Source of the DNA: Planctomycetota bacterium
Lineage (GTDB): Bacteria > Planctomycetota > UBA11346
DNA: 35,284 nt
Reading direction: 5' to 3'
Assembly: GCA_025055595.1 (NCBI GenBank)
Contig: JANWWU010000041.1
Coordinates: forward strand, 1 to 35,284
The position numbers were made by a program, and so were the translations under genes. Under the pieces are notes generated by a model. It was not told the DNA's origin. It saw nothing but the letters and a program-made list of their open reading frames with translations, and ran no database searches. Positions 9,048 through 17,350 of the stretch are shown here, one piece after another. How positions within the stretch are numbered: position 1 is the stretch's first letter; each line of letters opens with the position of its first letter.

Positions 9048-9742
9048 AACGCCGAACCCAGCCCGAGCACCCGCAGCCCGAGCGCCACGACTCGCCAGCG
9101 CCGGCGTCGTATCGCTGCCCGCGCCCGAGCTGCGAGCGCACCTACGCCGCCGATAGCCAGGAGGCCCGCGACGGCTTCTGCAGCTGCGGCACTCGCCTGG
9201 AAGCCGTCGCCGAGGCGCCGACGCTCTCGAGCCAGGCGGCGAGCGCCGCTTCTGGCAGGATCTTCCAGTCGGTGCGCGCGCCGCAGCCGCTGCGTCGCGC
9301 GGGCAACGGCTTCGGCGGACCGCCGCTGCCGCCCGCGGCCTGCGCGCCGCCGTCGCCCACGCCGCCGGCGGCGTCGCCGGCTGCGTCCCCGGCGAAACCG
9401 GAGGCGGTCGATGGCGTCCCCGTCCTCGTCATCGTCGGACCCGATGGCCGCGATGCCCTGCGCCTGCCGCTGGTGCAGGATGAAGTGCTGATCGGGCGCA
9501 GCAGCCGTCACGGCGTCCCCGACATCGACTGCACGCCGTGGGCCGATCTCGGCATCAGCCGTCGCCACTGTCTGGTGTTCCGCGCTCCCCAGGGCTGGAT
9601 GCTGCGGCGCCTGCCGGAGAGCGCGCCGGTCTTCCATCAGGGCCGCGAGCTCGCGCCTGGAGAGAGCGTCCCCCTGCGGCCGAACGACGAGGTCGTGCTC
9701 GGCTCCGGCCTCGGCCTCACGCTCGAAGAGCGCAGCGCATGA
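9044..9742 (+). CDS. Zinc-ribbon and FHA domain protein
   Basis: This is a 232-aa protein. The N-terminal part has a four-cysteine zinc-binding segment (CPRPSC about residue 25 and CSCG about residue 48), then a long Pro/Ala linker. The C-terminal part (about residues 125-230) is an FHA phosphothreonine-binding domain with LIGRSSRHG and the SRRHC motif; the usual SxNGT loop is replaced by a diverged sequence near the end, so ligand specificity may differ. It overlaps its neighbours by 4 nt on both sides, so it is made together with the kinase that follows. It probably reads the output of that kinase. Confidence 0.87.
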   Translation: MKRRTQPEHPQPERHDSPAPASYRCPRPSCERTYAADSQEARDGFCSCGTRLEAVAEAPTLSSQAASAASGRIFQSVRAPQPLRRAGNGFGGPPLPPAACAPPSPTPPAASPAASPAKPEAVDGVPVLVIVGPDGRDALRLPLVQDEVLIGRSSRHGVPDIDCTPWADLGISRRHCLVFRAPQGWMLRRLPESAPVFHQGRELAPGESVPLRPNDEVVLGSGLGLTLEERSA

Positions 9743-10821
9743 GCTGGACCTTTTTCCCGGCGCAGGATGGCTGCTGCAGCGCCGTGCCCGCGGCGGGAGG
9801 AGCGAGGGTGCGCACTCCCGCCTGCGTCGGCGGCCGCTACCGCATCACCGGCATCCTCGGCGGCGGCGGCTGCGGCGTCGTGTGGACCGCCGCCGATCTG
9901 CGCCTCGACGGCCGCCCCGTCCTGGTCAAGGCGCGGCGCTACGACCGCGAGCCCGGCCTGTTCGCGCACCGCGCCGACCGCCATCGCGCATCGCAGATCG
10001 CCCTGCTGCGTGCGCAGATGCGTTTCGAAGCGATGACGATGAACTGGCTGCGCATGCGCGGGGAGGCGCGCACCCCGATCGTCCTCGATCTGGTCACCGA
10101 CGAAGCTCCCGATCTGCGCGGACCGCACGACGACGGGACCTCCGGACCCTGGACCTGGGACGATCCGCTGGTCGCCGCCGAGCCGTATCTGATCCTGCAG
10201 CCGATCATCGGCGAAGATCTCTTGACCTATGCCGCGCGTGTCCGCGGCGGCCCCTCCTGGCCGCGGGAAGCCCTGCGCCTGGGCAGGGAGCTCGCCGGCA
10301 TCCTGCAGCGCCTGCATCGGCCGCTCGATGCGCAGGGCCACTATCTGATCTATCAAGACCTCAAGCCCGGCAATGTCATCATCGGCGACGACCGCAAGCT
10401 GCATCTGATCGATTTCGGCGCGATCACCCTGGTCGCGCCGCAAGCGGGCGGCGGCACCTGCAGCTGCCTGACCGATGACGGCCTCGGCATCCTCGGCGTG
10501 CCCGGCGCGATCCTCGGCAACCCCGGCCTCGGCACTCCCGGCTACAAGCCGCCGGAGATGGCGACGCCGGAGGGGCGGCGCTCGCTCGATGCCAGGGTCG
10601 ATGTCTACGGCTGGGGCGCGACGATGTGGGCGCTGCTGACCGGTCGCGAGCCGCCGGCGGTGCCCGAGCACGGCCCGCTCGATCTGCAAGCTCTGAAGAG
10701 CTGCGCCTGCGCGCCGCGGCTGCTCCACGCCGTGCACCGCGCCTGCCAGCCCCAGCGCGACGAGCGTCCCGCCTCGATGACGGAGGTTCTCGCGATGCTC
10801 AAGGAGGGAACGGCGCCGTGA
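9739..10821 (+). CDS. Serine/threonine protein kinase (probably active)
   Basis: This 360-aa Hanks-type kinase keeps most catalytic residues: glycine loop GGGGCGVV (40-48), VAIK-like VLVKAR (Lys64), catalytic loop YQDLKPGNVII (Asp207, Lys and Asn retained, the HR of HRD changed to YQ), DFG (Asp225 in LIDFG), GTPGYKPPE as the APE segment and DVYGWG. An insertion rich in Cys and Gly lies in the activation loop. No membrane segment is seen, so unlike many PknB-type kinases it appears cytosolic. It begins in the stop codon of the FHA gene. Non-RD catalytic loops usually lack activation-loop autophosphorylation control. The ORF-track start at 9538 would read through the FHA gene in another frame; the ATG at 9739 is preferred. 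Confidence 0.92.
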   Translation: MSWTFFPAQDGCCSAVPAAGGARVRTPACVGGRYRITGILGGGGCGVVWTAADLRLDGRPVLVKARRYDREPGLFAHRADRHRASQIALLRAQMRFEAMTMNWLRMRGEARTPIVLDLVTDEAPDLRGPHDDGTSGPWTWDDPLVAAEPYLILQPIIGEDLLTYAARVRGGPSWPREALRLGRELAGILQRLHRPLDAQGHYLIYQDLKPGNVIIGDDRKLHLIDFGAITLVAPQAGGGTCSCLTDDGLGILGVPGAILGNPGLGTPGYKPPEMATPEGRRSLDARVDVYGWGATMWALLTGREPPAVPEHGPLDLQALKSCACAPRLLHAVHRACQPQRDERPASMTEVLAMLKEGTAP

Positions 10822-11771
10822 ACGAAGTCGCCAGCGTCCTGTGCGCGCACCGCCGGTCGCATCCGTCGTCGCTTGCGGCGCGCGGCGACGATGCGCGCTT
10901 CGTCACCTGCGCGCCCGAGGCATGGGACGGCGAGCCCCTCGTCCAAGACCCGACCTCGCGCTTCACGCTGCTGATGGCGCACGACCAGCGAGTCACCGGA
11001 CCGGGCGTGCCGCGACCGGTCGTGCTGAAGCTGGTGGCGCCGCCCTACGCTTCCCGTCAGCGAGAGCTGATCGCTGCCCAGGTGCAAGTGCTGCGCTGCG
11101 CGCGCACCAACCTCCTGCCCGCCGTCCTCGATCTCATCGAGCTCGACCGCGAAGGACGGGCGCATCCGGCAGAGGCGCACTGCGCCTCCGGCCTGGCGTT
11201 GGAAGCGATGCCCGGCAGGTCGCTGCGCAAGGTCATCGACGAAGAACGGCCCTGGTCGCTCCAGCGGCGTCTCGTCTTCGCCCGAGAGGTCGGATCCTGG
11301 CTGGCGCTGATGCTGCGGCGCGGGCTGTGCTCCTTCGATTGCTCGCCGTGGCACATTCGCGTACTCGATGACGGCTCGCCGGCCTTCGTCGGCATCGGCA
11401 GCCTCTGCCCAGTCGATGCCTACGGCCGGCCCGAACCGCGGCACGTGAACTTCCGTGCCACGCGCCGCGGCTCGGCCCCGCCGGAGGCCTACGGTCCGCA
11501 AGCGTGCCAGCTCAGCGCCGATCGCCTCGCGGTATGGTCGGTGCAGGCCCTGCTCATGCACTTGTTGCTGTGGAAGGCCGACCTGCCATCGGAGGTCTTC
11601 GCCGGCACCTCCACCATCGATCGCCACAGCGTCGGCGCCGTCCTCGTGCCGCGGGCGCGGCACATCTCCGAGCGCCGGCGGAAGCTGCAGCGCTGGCTGG
11701 TGCGCACCTGGGATGCGATCGATCTGCCGATGCTGCTGGCGCGACTCGACGAGCAGGGGGCTGCGAGATGA
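10818..11771 (+). CDS. Kinase-fold protein, degenerate (second pseudokinase)
   Basis: This 317-aa protein has the layout of a protein kinase with most catalytic motifs eroded. A lysine survives in VVLKLV (Lys71), the hinge-like ALEAMPGRSLRKVI is followed by a catalytic-loop equivalent FDCSPWHIRVL (Asp174 but no HRD/KxxN), and VGIGS replaces DFG. APPEAYG resembles APE and SADRLAVWSVQALLMHLLL the DVxxxG helix. The start is GTG at 10818, overlapping the kinase stop (GTGA), with a strong AAGGAGGG site at 10801-10808; the ORF-track start is too far upstream. Its catalytic state is uncertain; it more likely regulates or scaffolds the preceding kinase. It overlaps the next gene by ATGA. Confidence 0.75.
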   Translation: MNEVASVLCAHRRSHPSSLAARGDDARFVTCAPEAWDGEPLVQDPTSRFTLLMAHDQRVTGPGVPRPVVLKLVAPPYASRQRELIAAQVQVLRCARTNLLPAVLDLIELDREGRAHPAEAHCASGLALEAMPGRSLRKVIDEERPWSLQRRLVFAREVGSWLALMLRRGLCSFDCSPWHIRVLDDGSPAFVGIGSLCPVDAYGRPEPRHVNFRATRRGSAPPEAYGPQACQLSADRLAVWSVQALLMHLLLWKADLPSEVFAGTSTIDRHSVGAVLVPRARHISERRRKLQRWLVRTWDAIDLPMLLARLDEQGAAR

Positions 11772-12397
11772 GCGAGCTGCGCATCGCCCGCCTGGCCGAG
11801 CGCTGCCGCACCCTCGGCCCAGGGGTGCGCGCCGTGATCTGGGTGCAGGGCTGCCTGCTGCGCTGCCCCGGCTGCGTCGCTCCCGAGACCCACGCGCTGG
11901 ACGGCGGCACGGCGGTCCCGGTCGCGACGCTGGTGCAGCGCCTGGCGGCGCTGCCGGACATCGACGGCCTGACGATCAGCGGCGGCGAGCCGCTGCTCCA
12001 GGCCGAGGCGCTCAACGAGCTGATCGACGGTCTCCGTCGGCACCGCGATCTCTCGGTGATGGTCTACACCGGCTACACCTTCGAGCATCTGCAGCAGCAC
12101 GGCACCGCCGCCCAGCGGGCGCTGCTCGCGCGCTGCGACATCCTGGTCGACGGTCCATTCCTGCGCAGCGCGCCGACGACGCGGCGCTGGCGCGGCTCGG
12201 AGAACCAGCGCGTCCTCCTGCTCAGCGAGCGGCATCGCGATCTCGCCGCCTCGCTGGACGAACCGCTGTGCGAGATCGATGTGCGGGTCGATGCCGACGG
12301 CACGCTGATGTGGATGGGCATCCCGACTCCGGAACTGCGGGAACGCGTCGAGGCGGGGTTGAGCAAGCGCGGCGTGCGCTGGAAGGTGACCGGCTAG
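11768..12397 (+). CDS. Radical SAM activase, NrdG-like (4Fe-4S single-cluster protein)
   Basis: The 209-aa protein resembles anaerobic ribonucleotide reductase activating enzymes. It has the cluster motif QGCLLRCPGC (Cys29, Cys33, Cys36; CxxxCxxC) and the SAM-binding SGGEPLLQ (71-78), followed by VMVYTGYTFEHL as in NrdG. Such enzymes generate a 5'-deoxyadenosyl radical, usually to activate a glycyl radical enzyme. No glycyl radical enzyme is visible here; it is embedded in a kinase/FHA/vWA operon, so its target is unknown. The ATG overlaps the preceding stop (ATGA). I do not assign nrdG because context argues against the housekeeping role. Confidence 0.88.
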   Translation: MSELRIARLAERCRTLGPGVRAVIWVQGCLLRCPGCVAPETHALDGGTAVPVATLVQRLAALPDIDGLTISGGEPLLQAEALNELIDGLRRHRDLSVMVYTGYTFEHLQQHGTAAQRALLARCDILVDGPFLRSAPTTRRWRGSENQRVLLLSERHRDLAASLDEPLCEIDVRVDADGTLMWMGIPTPELRERVEAGLSKRGVRWKVTG

Positions 12398-12447
12398 CGC
12401 TACCAGAAAGTCGCCATCTGCCGCCTCGATCTCGGGGGAGGACAGCG

Positions 12448-12648
12448 ATGGACAGCGCCCCGACGCCTGCCTCGCCCGATCCGCGCGCCACGCCCGAGGC
12501 CGCGGCGCGAGGCCTGCGGCGCGCCTTGCCGAAGACGCCGTCGCGCACGGTGCGCAGGCGGACGAGTTCGACGGCTCGCCCGGCCGCGCCGCCGATCCCC
12601 TCGCCTGCGGAACGCCGCACCGCGTTGGCACAGCGCGGCACCGCGTGA
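12448..12648 (+). CDS. Small basic Pro/Arg/Ala-rich protein, unknown
   Basis: This 66-aa ORF (MDSAPTPASPDPRATPEAAA...) has a strong GGGGGAGG ribosome-binding site 6 nt before its ATG. It lies in a gap between the radical SAM gene and the coiled-coil gene on the same strand. It is low-complexity and likely disordered, with an Arg-rich middle (TVRRRTSSTARP). No family is recognised. It could be a substrate or linker of the kinase system because it is rich in Ser/Thr, but that is speculation. It could also be a chance ORF; the ribosome-binding site is the main argument for it. Confidence 0.5.
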   Translation: MDSAPTPASPDPRATPEAAARGLRRALPKTPSRTVRRRTSSTARPAAPPIPSPAERRTALAQRGTA

Positions 12649-12665
12649 CCGATGGCGGCGAGCGC

Positions 12666-12695
12666 TGTCAGAAAGCTGCTGCTGATCCGCTATCT
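12666..12695 (+). promoter_or_regulatory. Recurrent promoter-like element (copy 3)
   Basis: TGTCAG at 12666-12671, an 18-nt spacer and CTATCT at 12690-12695, again exactly 19 nt before an ATG (12715). GGAGAA in the 19-nt leader serves as ribosome-binding site. Confidence 0.65.
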
Positions 12696-12714
12696 TCGAT
12701 GAACGGAGAAACCG

Positions 12715-13557
12715 ATGAGCGGTTCGCCCAAATACCAGTGGTTCAGCCTGTCCCAGCAGACCGAGCGTCGACTGCGACATCGGCGGCGCCAGCTGATGGA
12801 GGATGCGCGACGCCGCGCAGCCGAGCGCGCGCGGCGCGCAGCCGAGCGCGCGCGACGCGAGGCCGAAGAGCGCGCGCGGCGCAAGGCCGAAGAGCGCGAG
12901 CGGCGCAAGGCCGAAGTGTTGGCCGCGATCGCGGCGCAGCGGGAGCGCTGCAGCGCGATGACCGAGGACCCCAGCATCGGTCGCTGGGTCTCGGCGCAGC
13001 TCGCAGCCCAGCGCACGGAACTCGACAACGCCGAGCGCGAGCTCGCGCAGGGCCAGGTGGCGGCGGCGCAGGCGCGCGTGGAGCGCATCAAGGCCGAGCT
13101 CGATGCGGCCTACGCCGCGGCAGGCGAGGCGCAGCTGCAAGAGGATCGCCGGCAGTATGTCGTCAACAGCCTGCTCGACGTCTTCGCGGAACTCGGCTTC
13201 ACGCTCGATGGCGGCATCCGGCTCGAGCGCGCCGACGACCCGCGCTCGGCGCTGATGTTCCAGGTCCGCCGCCTTTCCGGCGAGGCGATCGCCGTCTCGG
13301 TCCCGCAGGACCTGCGCGACCGGGTCTGGTACGACATCGCCGGGCTGCCGCGCCGGGAGCACATCGCGGCCGATGGCACGCTCGCCACCTCCTGCGATGA
13401 AGCCGAGGCCGAAATCTCGCGGATGCGCGCCCTGCTGGCCCAGCAGGGCGTGCTCGCCGGCGAGCTGCTGTGGGAAGGCCGCGATCCCGATCGCCCCGCG
13501 CCCACCGCCCTGACCCTGCCGACCAGCGCTCAAGCCACCCAAGAGGCCCAGTCATGA
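12715..13557 (+). CDS. Coiled-coil protein, unknown, upstream of AAA+ ATPase
   Basis: The 280-aa protein has an extremely Arg/Ala/Glu-rich helix at residues about 15-70 (repeats of ARRRAAERARR, EEERARRKAEER type), a second coiled-coil at about 95-145, and a globular C-terminal domain (about 145-250) with QYVVNSLLDVFAELGFTLDGG and RRLSGEAIAVSVPQDLRDRVWYDIAG. The C-terminal domain is not recognised. A GGAGAA ribosome-binding site precedes the ATG. Its stop overlaps the start of the AAA+ gene (ATGA), so the two are probably a functional pair; a coiled-coil adaptor of an AAA+ unfoldase or remodeller is a reasonable guess. No membrane segment is seen. Confidence 0.8.
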   Translation: MSGSPKYQWFSLSQQTERRLRHRRRQLMEDARRRAAERARRAAERARREAEERARRKAEERERRKAEVLAAIAAQRERCSAMTEDPSIGRWVSAQLAAQRTELDNAERELAQGQVAAAQARVERIKAELDAAYAAAGEAQLQEDRRQYVVNSLLDVFAELGFTLDGGIRLERADDPRSALMFQVRRLSGEAIAVSVPQDLRDRVWYDIAGLPRREHIAADGTLATSCDEAEAEISRMRALLAQQGVLAGELLWEGRDPDRPAPTALTLPTSAQATQEAQS

Positions 13558-15455
13558 GCGTCGTACCCGCCGCTTCGTCGCCCTGGCTCGCCGAGGTCGA
13601 TCGCGAACTGCTGCGCGGTCGCTCGGCGCTGCTCCTCACCGGCAACGTCCACGACGCCTACCGCTGGGGCGGAACCTTCCAGAATGAGCACGGCGCCCTC
13701 GACATCGAAGCCGCCCTCGGTCGCCTGCTCGCCGCCGCCGGCTACGCCGTCGTCGCGTACTGGGACGCCGCCGACGGCCTGCGCTTCCAGGACCCGGCGA
13801 TGGAGGAGCGGTGGGCGGCGTTGGGCGCCGCGCCAGCCGCGCCGCCGCCGGTGGCCGCTGTTCCGGCCGCCGCAGCGCCCCCCGGCCGTCAACCGCCGCG
13901 CGCCGTCGCCGGCAGCCAGCGCTTGCTCGAGATCAGCAACGGCATCCGCCGCGCCCTGGCCCAGGGCGAGGTGCCGGTCGCCGTCGTCCTCCACGCCTCC
14001 GTCCCCTTCGTCGCCGACCGCGAACGGCATCCCGAACCCCAGGACCGCTGCCTGCTGACGCATCTGCTGCGCGCGATGGCCGAGGCCGCGCATCATGCCG
14101 AGGGGCCGGCGGCGGGACGGCGCAATGCGCTGATCCTGATCGGCAGCCGCGCCGAGCGCATTCCCGAGGTGCTGATCCACAACAACCCCCACCTCGCGCT
14201 GGTCAGCATCCCGCTGCCCGGACCCGAGGAGCGCCTCGCTTATCTGACCGCTTATTACGGCAACTTCCATCGCAGTGCGCCGCAGGAGTCGACGCCCGCG
14301 CCCGCCGTCGCCGAGGCCTTCGTCCTCGCCACCGACGGCATGCGCATCTGGGACCTGGAAGCGATCCGCCGCGCCTCGCTCGCCGAGCGCCTGCCCATCG
14401 AGCGCCCGCGCGATCTGATCGCCTTCTTCCGCTGCGGACAGCGCGACGATCCCTGGGAGCGCCTCGATCCGGCCAAGCTGCGCAGCGTCCGCGCCCACCT
14501 GTCGGCGCGCGTCAAGGGGCAGGACCACGCGATCAGCGCCATCGAAGACATGCTGATCGACGCGCGCATCGGCCTGCGCTTGGAGGACGCCGGAATGAGC
14601 GGCAGCGGGCGGCCCAAGGGCGTGTTCTTCTTCGTCGGCCCCACCGGCGTCGGCAAGACCGACCTCGCCAAGGCGCTCGCCGAGTTCATTTTCGGCGACG
14701 AAGGCGCCCTGCGCCGCTGGGACATGAGCGAGTTCCAGCAGGAGCACGCCGCCGAGCGCCTCACCGGCTCGCCACCGGGTTACGTCGGCCACGACAGCGG
14801 CGGCGAGCTGACCAACTGGGTGCGCGCGCATCCCTTCAGCATCCTGCTCTTCGACGAGATCGAGAAGGCGCACCCGCGCGTCCTCGACCGCTTCCTGCAG
14901 ATCCTCGAGGACGGCCGGCTCACCGACGGCCTGGGGCGGACGGTGTCGTTCAACCGCTCGGTGATCATCTTCACCTCGAACATCGGGGCGGCGACCCTCG
15001 ACCTCGCCGCGGTCGCCGCCGGCGCGCTGTCGGCAGAGCAGGTGCAGCAGCATTTCCGCACCGCGGTGCGCCAGCACTTCGTCGAACGCCTCGGGCGCCC
15101 CGAGCTGCTCAACCGCATCGGTTCGGGGATCATCGCCTTCGACTGCCTGCGCCCGCAGCACATCGACGCGATCTGCGAGAAGTTCCTCGCCCGCCTCGCC
15201 GCCGAAGCGCTGCGCCTGCACGGCGTCCGCCTCAGCTTCCCCAACGGCTCGGTCGTCGCCGCCATCCACGAGCGGATGCTGCAGGGCGACCACCTCGCCA
15301 ACGGCGGCCGGCGGGTACGGATGCTGGTCGAGGACCTCGTCAAGCGCCCGTTGACGCGCTGGCTGTTCGAGAACGGCGGCAACTGCGAGCTGGCGATCGT
15401 CATGGATGCCGAGGGCCGAGCGCACATCCACCGCCTCGACGCTGCGCCTCAGTAA
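13554..15455 (+). CDS. AAA+ ATPase, ClpA/ClpB second-domain type, with degenerate N-terminal AAA-like domain
   Basis: This 633-aa protein ends in a ClpB D2-like AAA+ module: KGQDHAISAIEDML, Walker A GPTGVGKT (362-369), SPPGYVGHDSGG pore-loop region, Walker B ILLFDEIEKAH, sensor 1 IIFTSNIGAA and arginine-finger region ELLNRIG, followed by the Clp C-terminal helical domain. The N-terminal half (about 10-300) has an AAA-like outline starting SALLLTGNVHDAY, with no recognisable Walker A or B, split by a Pro/Ala linker (about 92-118). No Clp N-domain and no ClpP-binding loop were identified. It is translated from inside the coiled-coil gene stop. Related ATPases occur in multi-gene NTP-dependent conflict systems. 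It converges on the Lon-like gene with a 7-nt overlap. Confidence 0.9.
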   Translation: MSVVPAASSPWLAEVDRELLRGRSALLLTGNVHDAYRWGGTFQNEHGALDIEAALGRLLAAAGYAVVAYWDAADGLRFQDPAMEERWAALGAAPAAPPPVAAVPAAAAPPGRQPPRAVAGSQRLLEISNGIRRALAQGEVPVAVVLHASVPFVADRERHPEPQDRCLLTHLLRAMAEAAHHAEGPAAGRRNALILIGSRAERIPEVLIHNNPHLALVSIPLPGPEERLAYLTAYYGNFHRSAPQESTPAPAVAEAFVLATDGMRIWDLEAIRRASLAERLPIERPRDLIAFFRCGQRDDPWERLDPAKLRSVRAHLSARVKGQDHAISAIEDMLIDARIGLRLEDAGMSGSGRPKGVFFFVGPTGVGKTDLAKALAEFIFGDEGALRRWDMSEFQQEHAAERLTGSPPGYVGHDSGGELTNWVRAHPFSILLFDEIEKAHPRVLDRFLQILEDGRLTDGLGRTVSFNRSVIIFTSNIGAATLDLAAVAAGALSAEQVQQHFRTAVRQHFVERLGRPELLNRIGSGIIAFDCLRPQHIDAICEKFLARLAAEALRLHGVRLSFPNGSVVAAIHERMLQGDHLANGGRRVRMLVEDLVKRPLTRWLFENGGNCELAIVMDAEGRAHIHRLDAAPQ

Positions 15456-17323
15456 GGGCAGCGGCGGATGCAGTGCGCACGATCGCGGTCCAGCTCGTCC
15501 TGCAGCACGGCCAGCGGGGTGCCGGCGGGCGCCGACAGCGGCGCGCGGTGCGGCTCGCCCCAGGCATCGAGGATCGCCGCGGCGCGGCGCGCGAGCAGGC
15601 ACAGGATGCTGTGGCGCGGCGTCGGCTCGGCGGGGAACAGCTCGCTGCGCGCGAGGATGGCGGCAGCGCGCCGCGCCGTCCGGCCCTCGACCAGCCGCCA
15701 GCGCAGCAGCGTCTCCGGCACCAGGAAGCTCGGATACCGCGGTTCGTCCTCCACGGCATCGAGGATGCGGTCCGCCGCCTGTTCCAAGCCGCGCCACCGT
15801 CCGCGGTCCGCGGGATGGCGGATGGCGATCCAGCGCAGGGCGTAGATCAGGTCATAGCGGCGGCGCTCGCGCAGGAACCCGTCCCACTGCCAGCCGTCCT
15901 CCTCCACCCAGAGCGCCAGCTCCGTCCAATCCGGCGCGCCGAGCTCGCCGGGAGCGGGCAGACGGCCATGCAGATCGTGCCAGCTGACCAGGACATCGAT
16001 GCAGGCGTTCTGCCAGCGTTCGCGCGTCGCCGTCGCATCGTTGACCGCGCGGGCGTAGTCGAGGCACGCCGCCCAGTAGCGGCGCTCGCGCGTCCGCAGC
16101 TCCCAGCTCTCTCGCAAGGCCGCGGCGCGGCCATGCCAGCGCCCCTCGTACTCGATCCAGCGCGCCGCGGCATCGAGCAGGCAGAGGCGCCCGAAGATCG
16201 CTTGCACCGGACGCGGCGCCGGAGCTTCGGCCACGGCGATGCGCCGCTGCAGCTGCTCCCACACCGCTCCCTGCCGCTGCCAGCGGCCATTGTCGATGGC
16301 GACGATCGCCGTATGCGCATGCCAGCGCGCATCGAGGTAGTCGCCGAGCGGTCCCCACGGCAGGACCTCGACCTCCTGCAGAGCGCGCGCCGCCGTCACG
16401 CTCAGCGCCTCGGCCCGATCGCTGTCGCCGGCATGCAGCGCCGCGCGCGCCGCCAGGTTGCAGGCGACGGCGCGCACCAGCGGCCGCCGATCCCGCAGCA
16501 GCCGGTCGAGCAGGCGCCCCAGCGCCGCGAGATCGAGCCACGGGAGGGCGGACATCGTCGCCCGATCCAGCAGCAGCAGCAGGCGCAGCGTTGCAGGCTC
16601 GTCGAGCGCCAGCCCCAGGGCCTCGATCAGCTGCGGCAGCGCCAGCCGCGGCTCGCGGTCGACCTCCAGCACCTCGATGCCGAGCGCGCGCACTGCCGCC
16701 AGCCCCTTCTGCCCGCGGACGACCGCCAGCGTGCGATAGCCCCACAGCCGCGCCACCCGCGCCTTGGCCGGCAGCGTCTCGGAAGCGACCGGCGTCAGGC
16801 GCGGATGGCCGCCGTCGTCGCGCAGCTCCCCCGTGCATGCCAGCGTCGCCTGCGTCGGGTATTCGGCGCCGAGGAAATGGAGACCGGCGGCGAGCAGCGC
16901 CGACAGGCCGCTGCTCTTGCCCCAGATCTCCTGCGCAAGGTGCCGCCGATCGAAGCCGAGGCCGCGCGGCTCCGCGCCGAGCTCGCACGCCCAGCGCCGC
17001 GCGCAGGCCGCCGCCGTCGCCCACGGCTCATCGTCGCCGACATCGTCGGCCGCTGTCGCCCGGACCCAGCCGATCCAGCCGATCCCCTGCTCGCTCTCGC
17101 CGCGGGCCAGGACCGGCACGCCGGGCGGTCCCTCGCCGACGCCGGAACCGCCGGCAGCGCGGGCGCGCCACCATGCGATGGCAGCTGCGGCAGCCGCGGC
17201 CGCGGGGAGGGTCAGCGCCGTCCCGCACTCCCGCGCGATCGTCTCCGGATCCCTGCCGCAGCGTCCCAGCAGGGACCACGGCGGCGTCACACTGGCCAGT
17301 ATCTCAGCGATGCCGACCGGCAA
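15449..17323 (-). CDS. Lon-type (S16) protease domain fused to helical repeat region
   Basis: The 624-aa protein has an N-terminal segment that aligns by eye with the Lon proteolytic domain: GKSSGLSALLAAGLHFLG corresponds to Lon DGPSAG plus helix (candidate nucleophile Ser137), ACTGELRDDGG to MTGEITLRG, and ETLPAKARVARLWG to GGLKEKLLAA (candidate Lys187), with YRTLAVVRGQKG after it. There is no AAA+ domain in the chain. The rest (about 230-610) is alpha-helical with Trp/Arg-rich helices, probably TPR-like. The start is uncertain: TTG at 17323 or a GTG about 30 nt further in. It follows the 288-aa gene by 27 nt and probably shares its promoter. Dedicated Lon-like peptidases occur in defence signalling (for example SAVED-Lon CalpL), so regulated proteolysis is plausible. 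Confidence 0.7.
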   Translation of the reverse strand: MPVGIAEILASVTPPWSLLGRCGRDPETIARECGTALTLPAAAAAAAAIAWWRARAAGGSGVGEGPPGVPVLARGESEQGIGWIGWVRATAADDVGDDEPWATAAACARRWACELGAEPRGLGFDRRHLAQEIWGKSSGLSALLAAGLHFLGAEYPTQATLACTGELRDDGGHPRLTPVASETLPAKARVARLWGYRTLAVVRGQKGLAAVRALGIEVLEVDREPRLALPQLIEALGLALDEPATLRLLLLLDRATMSALPWLDLAALGRLLDRLLRDRRPLVRAVACNLAARAALHAGDSDRAEALSVTAARALQEVEVLPWGPLGDYLDARWHAHTAIVAIDNGRWQRQGAVWEQLQRRIAVAEAPAPRPVQAIFGRLCLLDAAARWIEYEGRWHGRAAALRESWELRTRERRYWAACLDYARAVNDATATRERWQNACIDVLVSWHDLHGRLPAPGELGAPDWTELALWVEEDGWQWDGFLRERRRYDLIYALRWIAIRHPADRGRWRGLEQAADRILDAVEDEPRYPSFLVPETLLRWRLVEGRTARRAAAILARSELFPAEPTPRHSILCLLARRAAAILDAWGEPHRAPLSAPAGTPLAVLQDELDRDRAHCIRRCPY

Positions 17324-17350
17324 GATCTATTCCACGCTTCGTCGCCGTCT

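Noticed and set aside
7674-15455. Assignment as a classical Ter (tellurite-type) system
   Set aside because: vWA, PP2C and kinase are present but no TerB, TerC, TerD or TerZ homologue is visible in the window.
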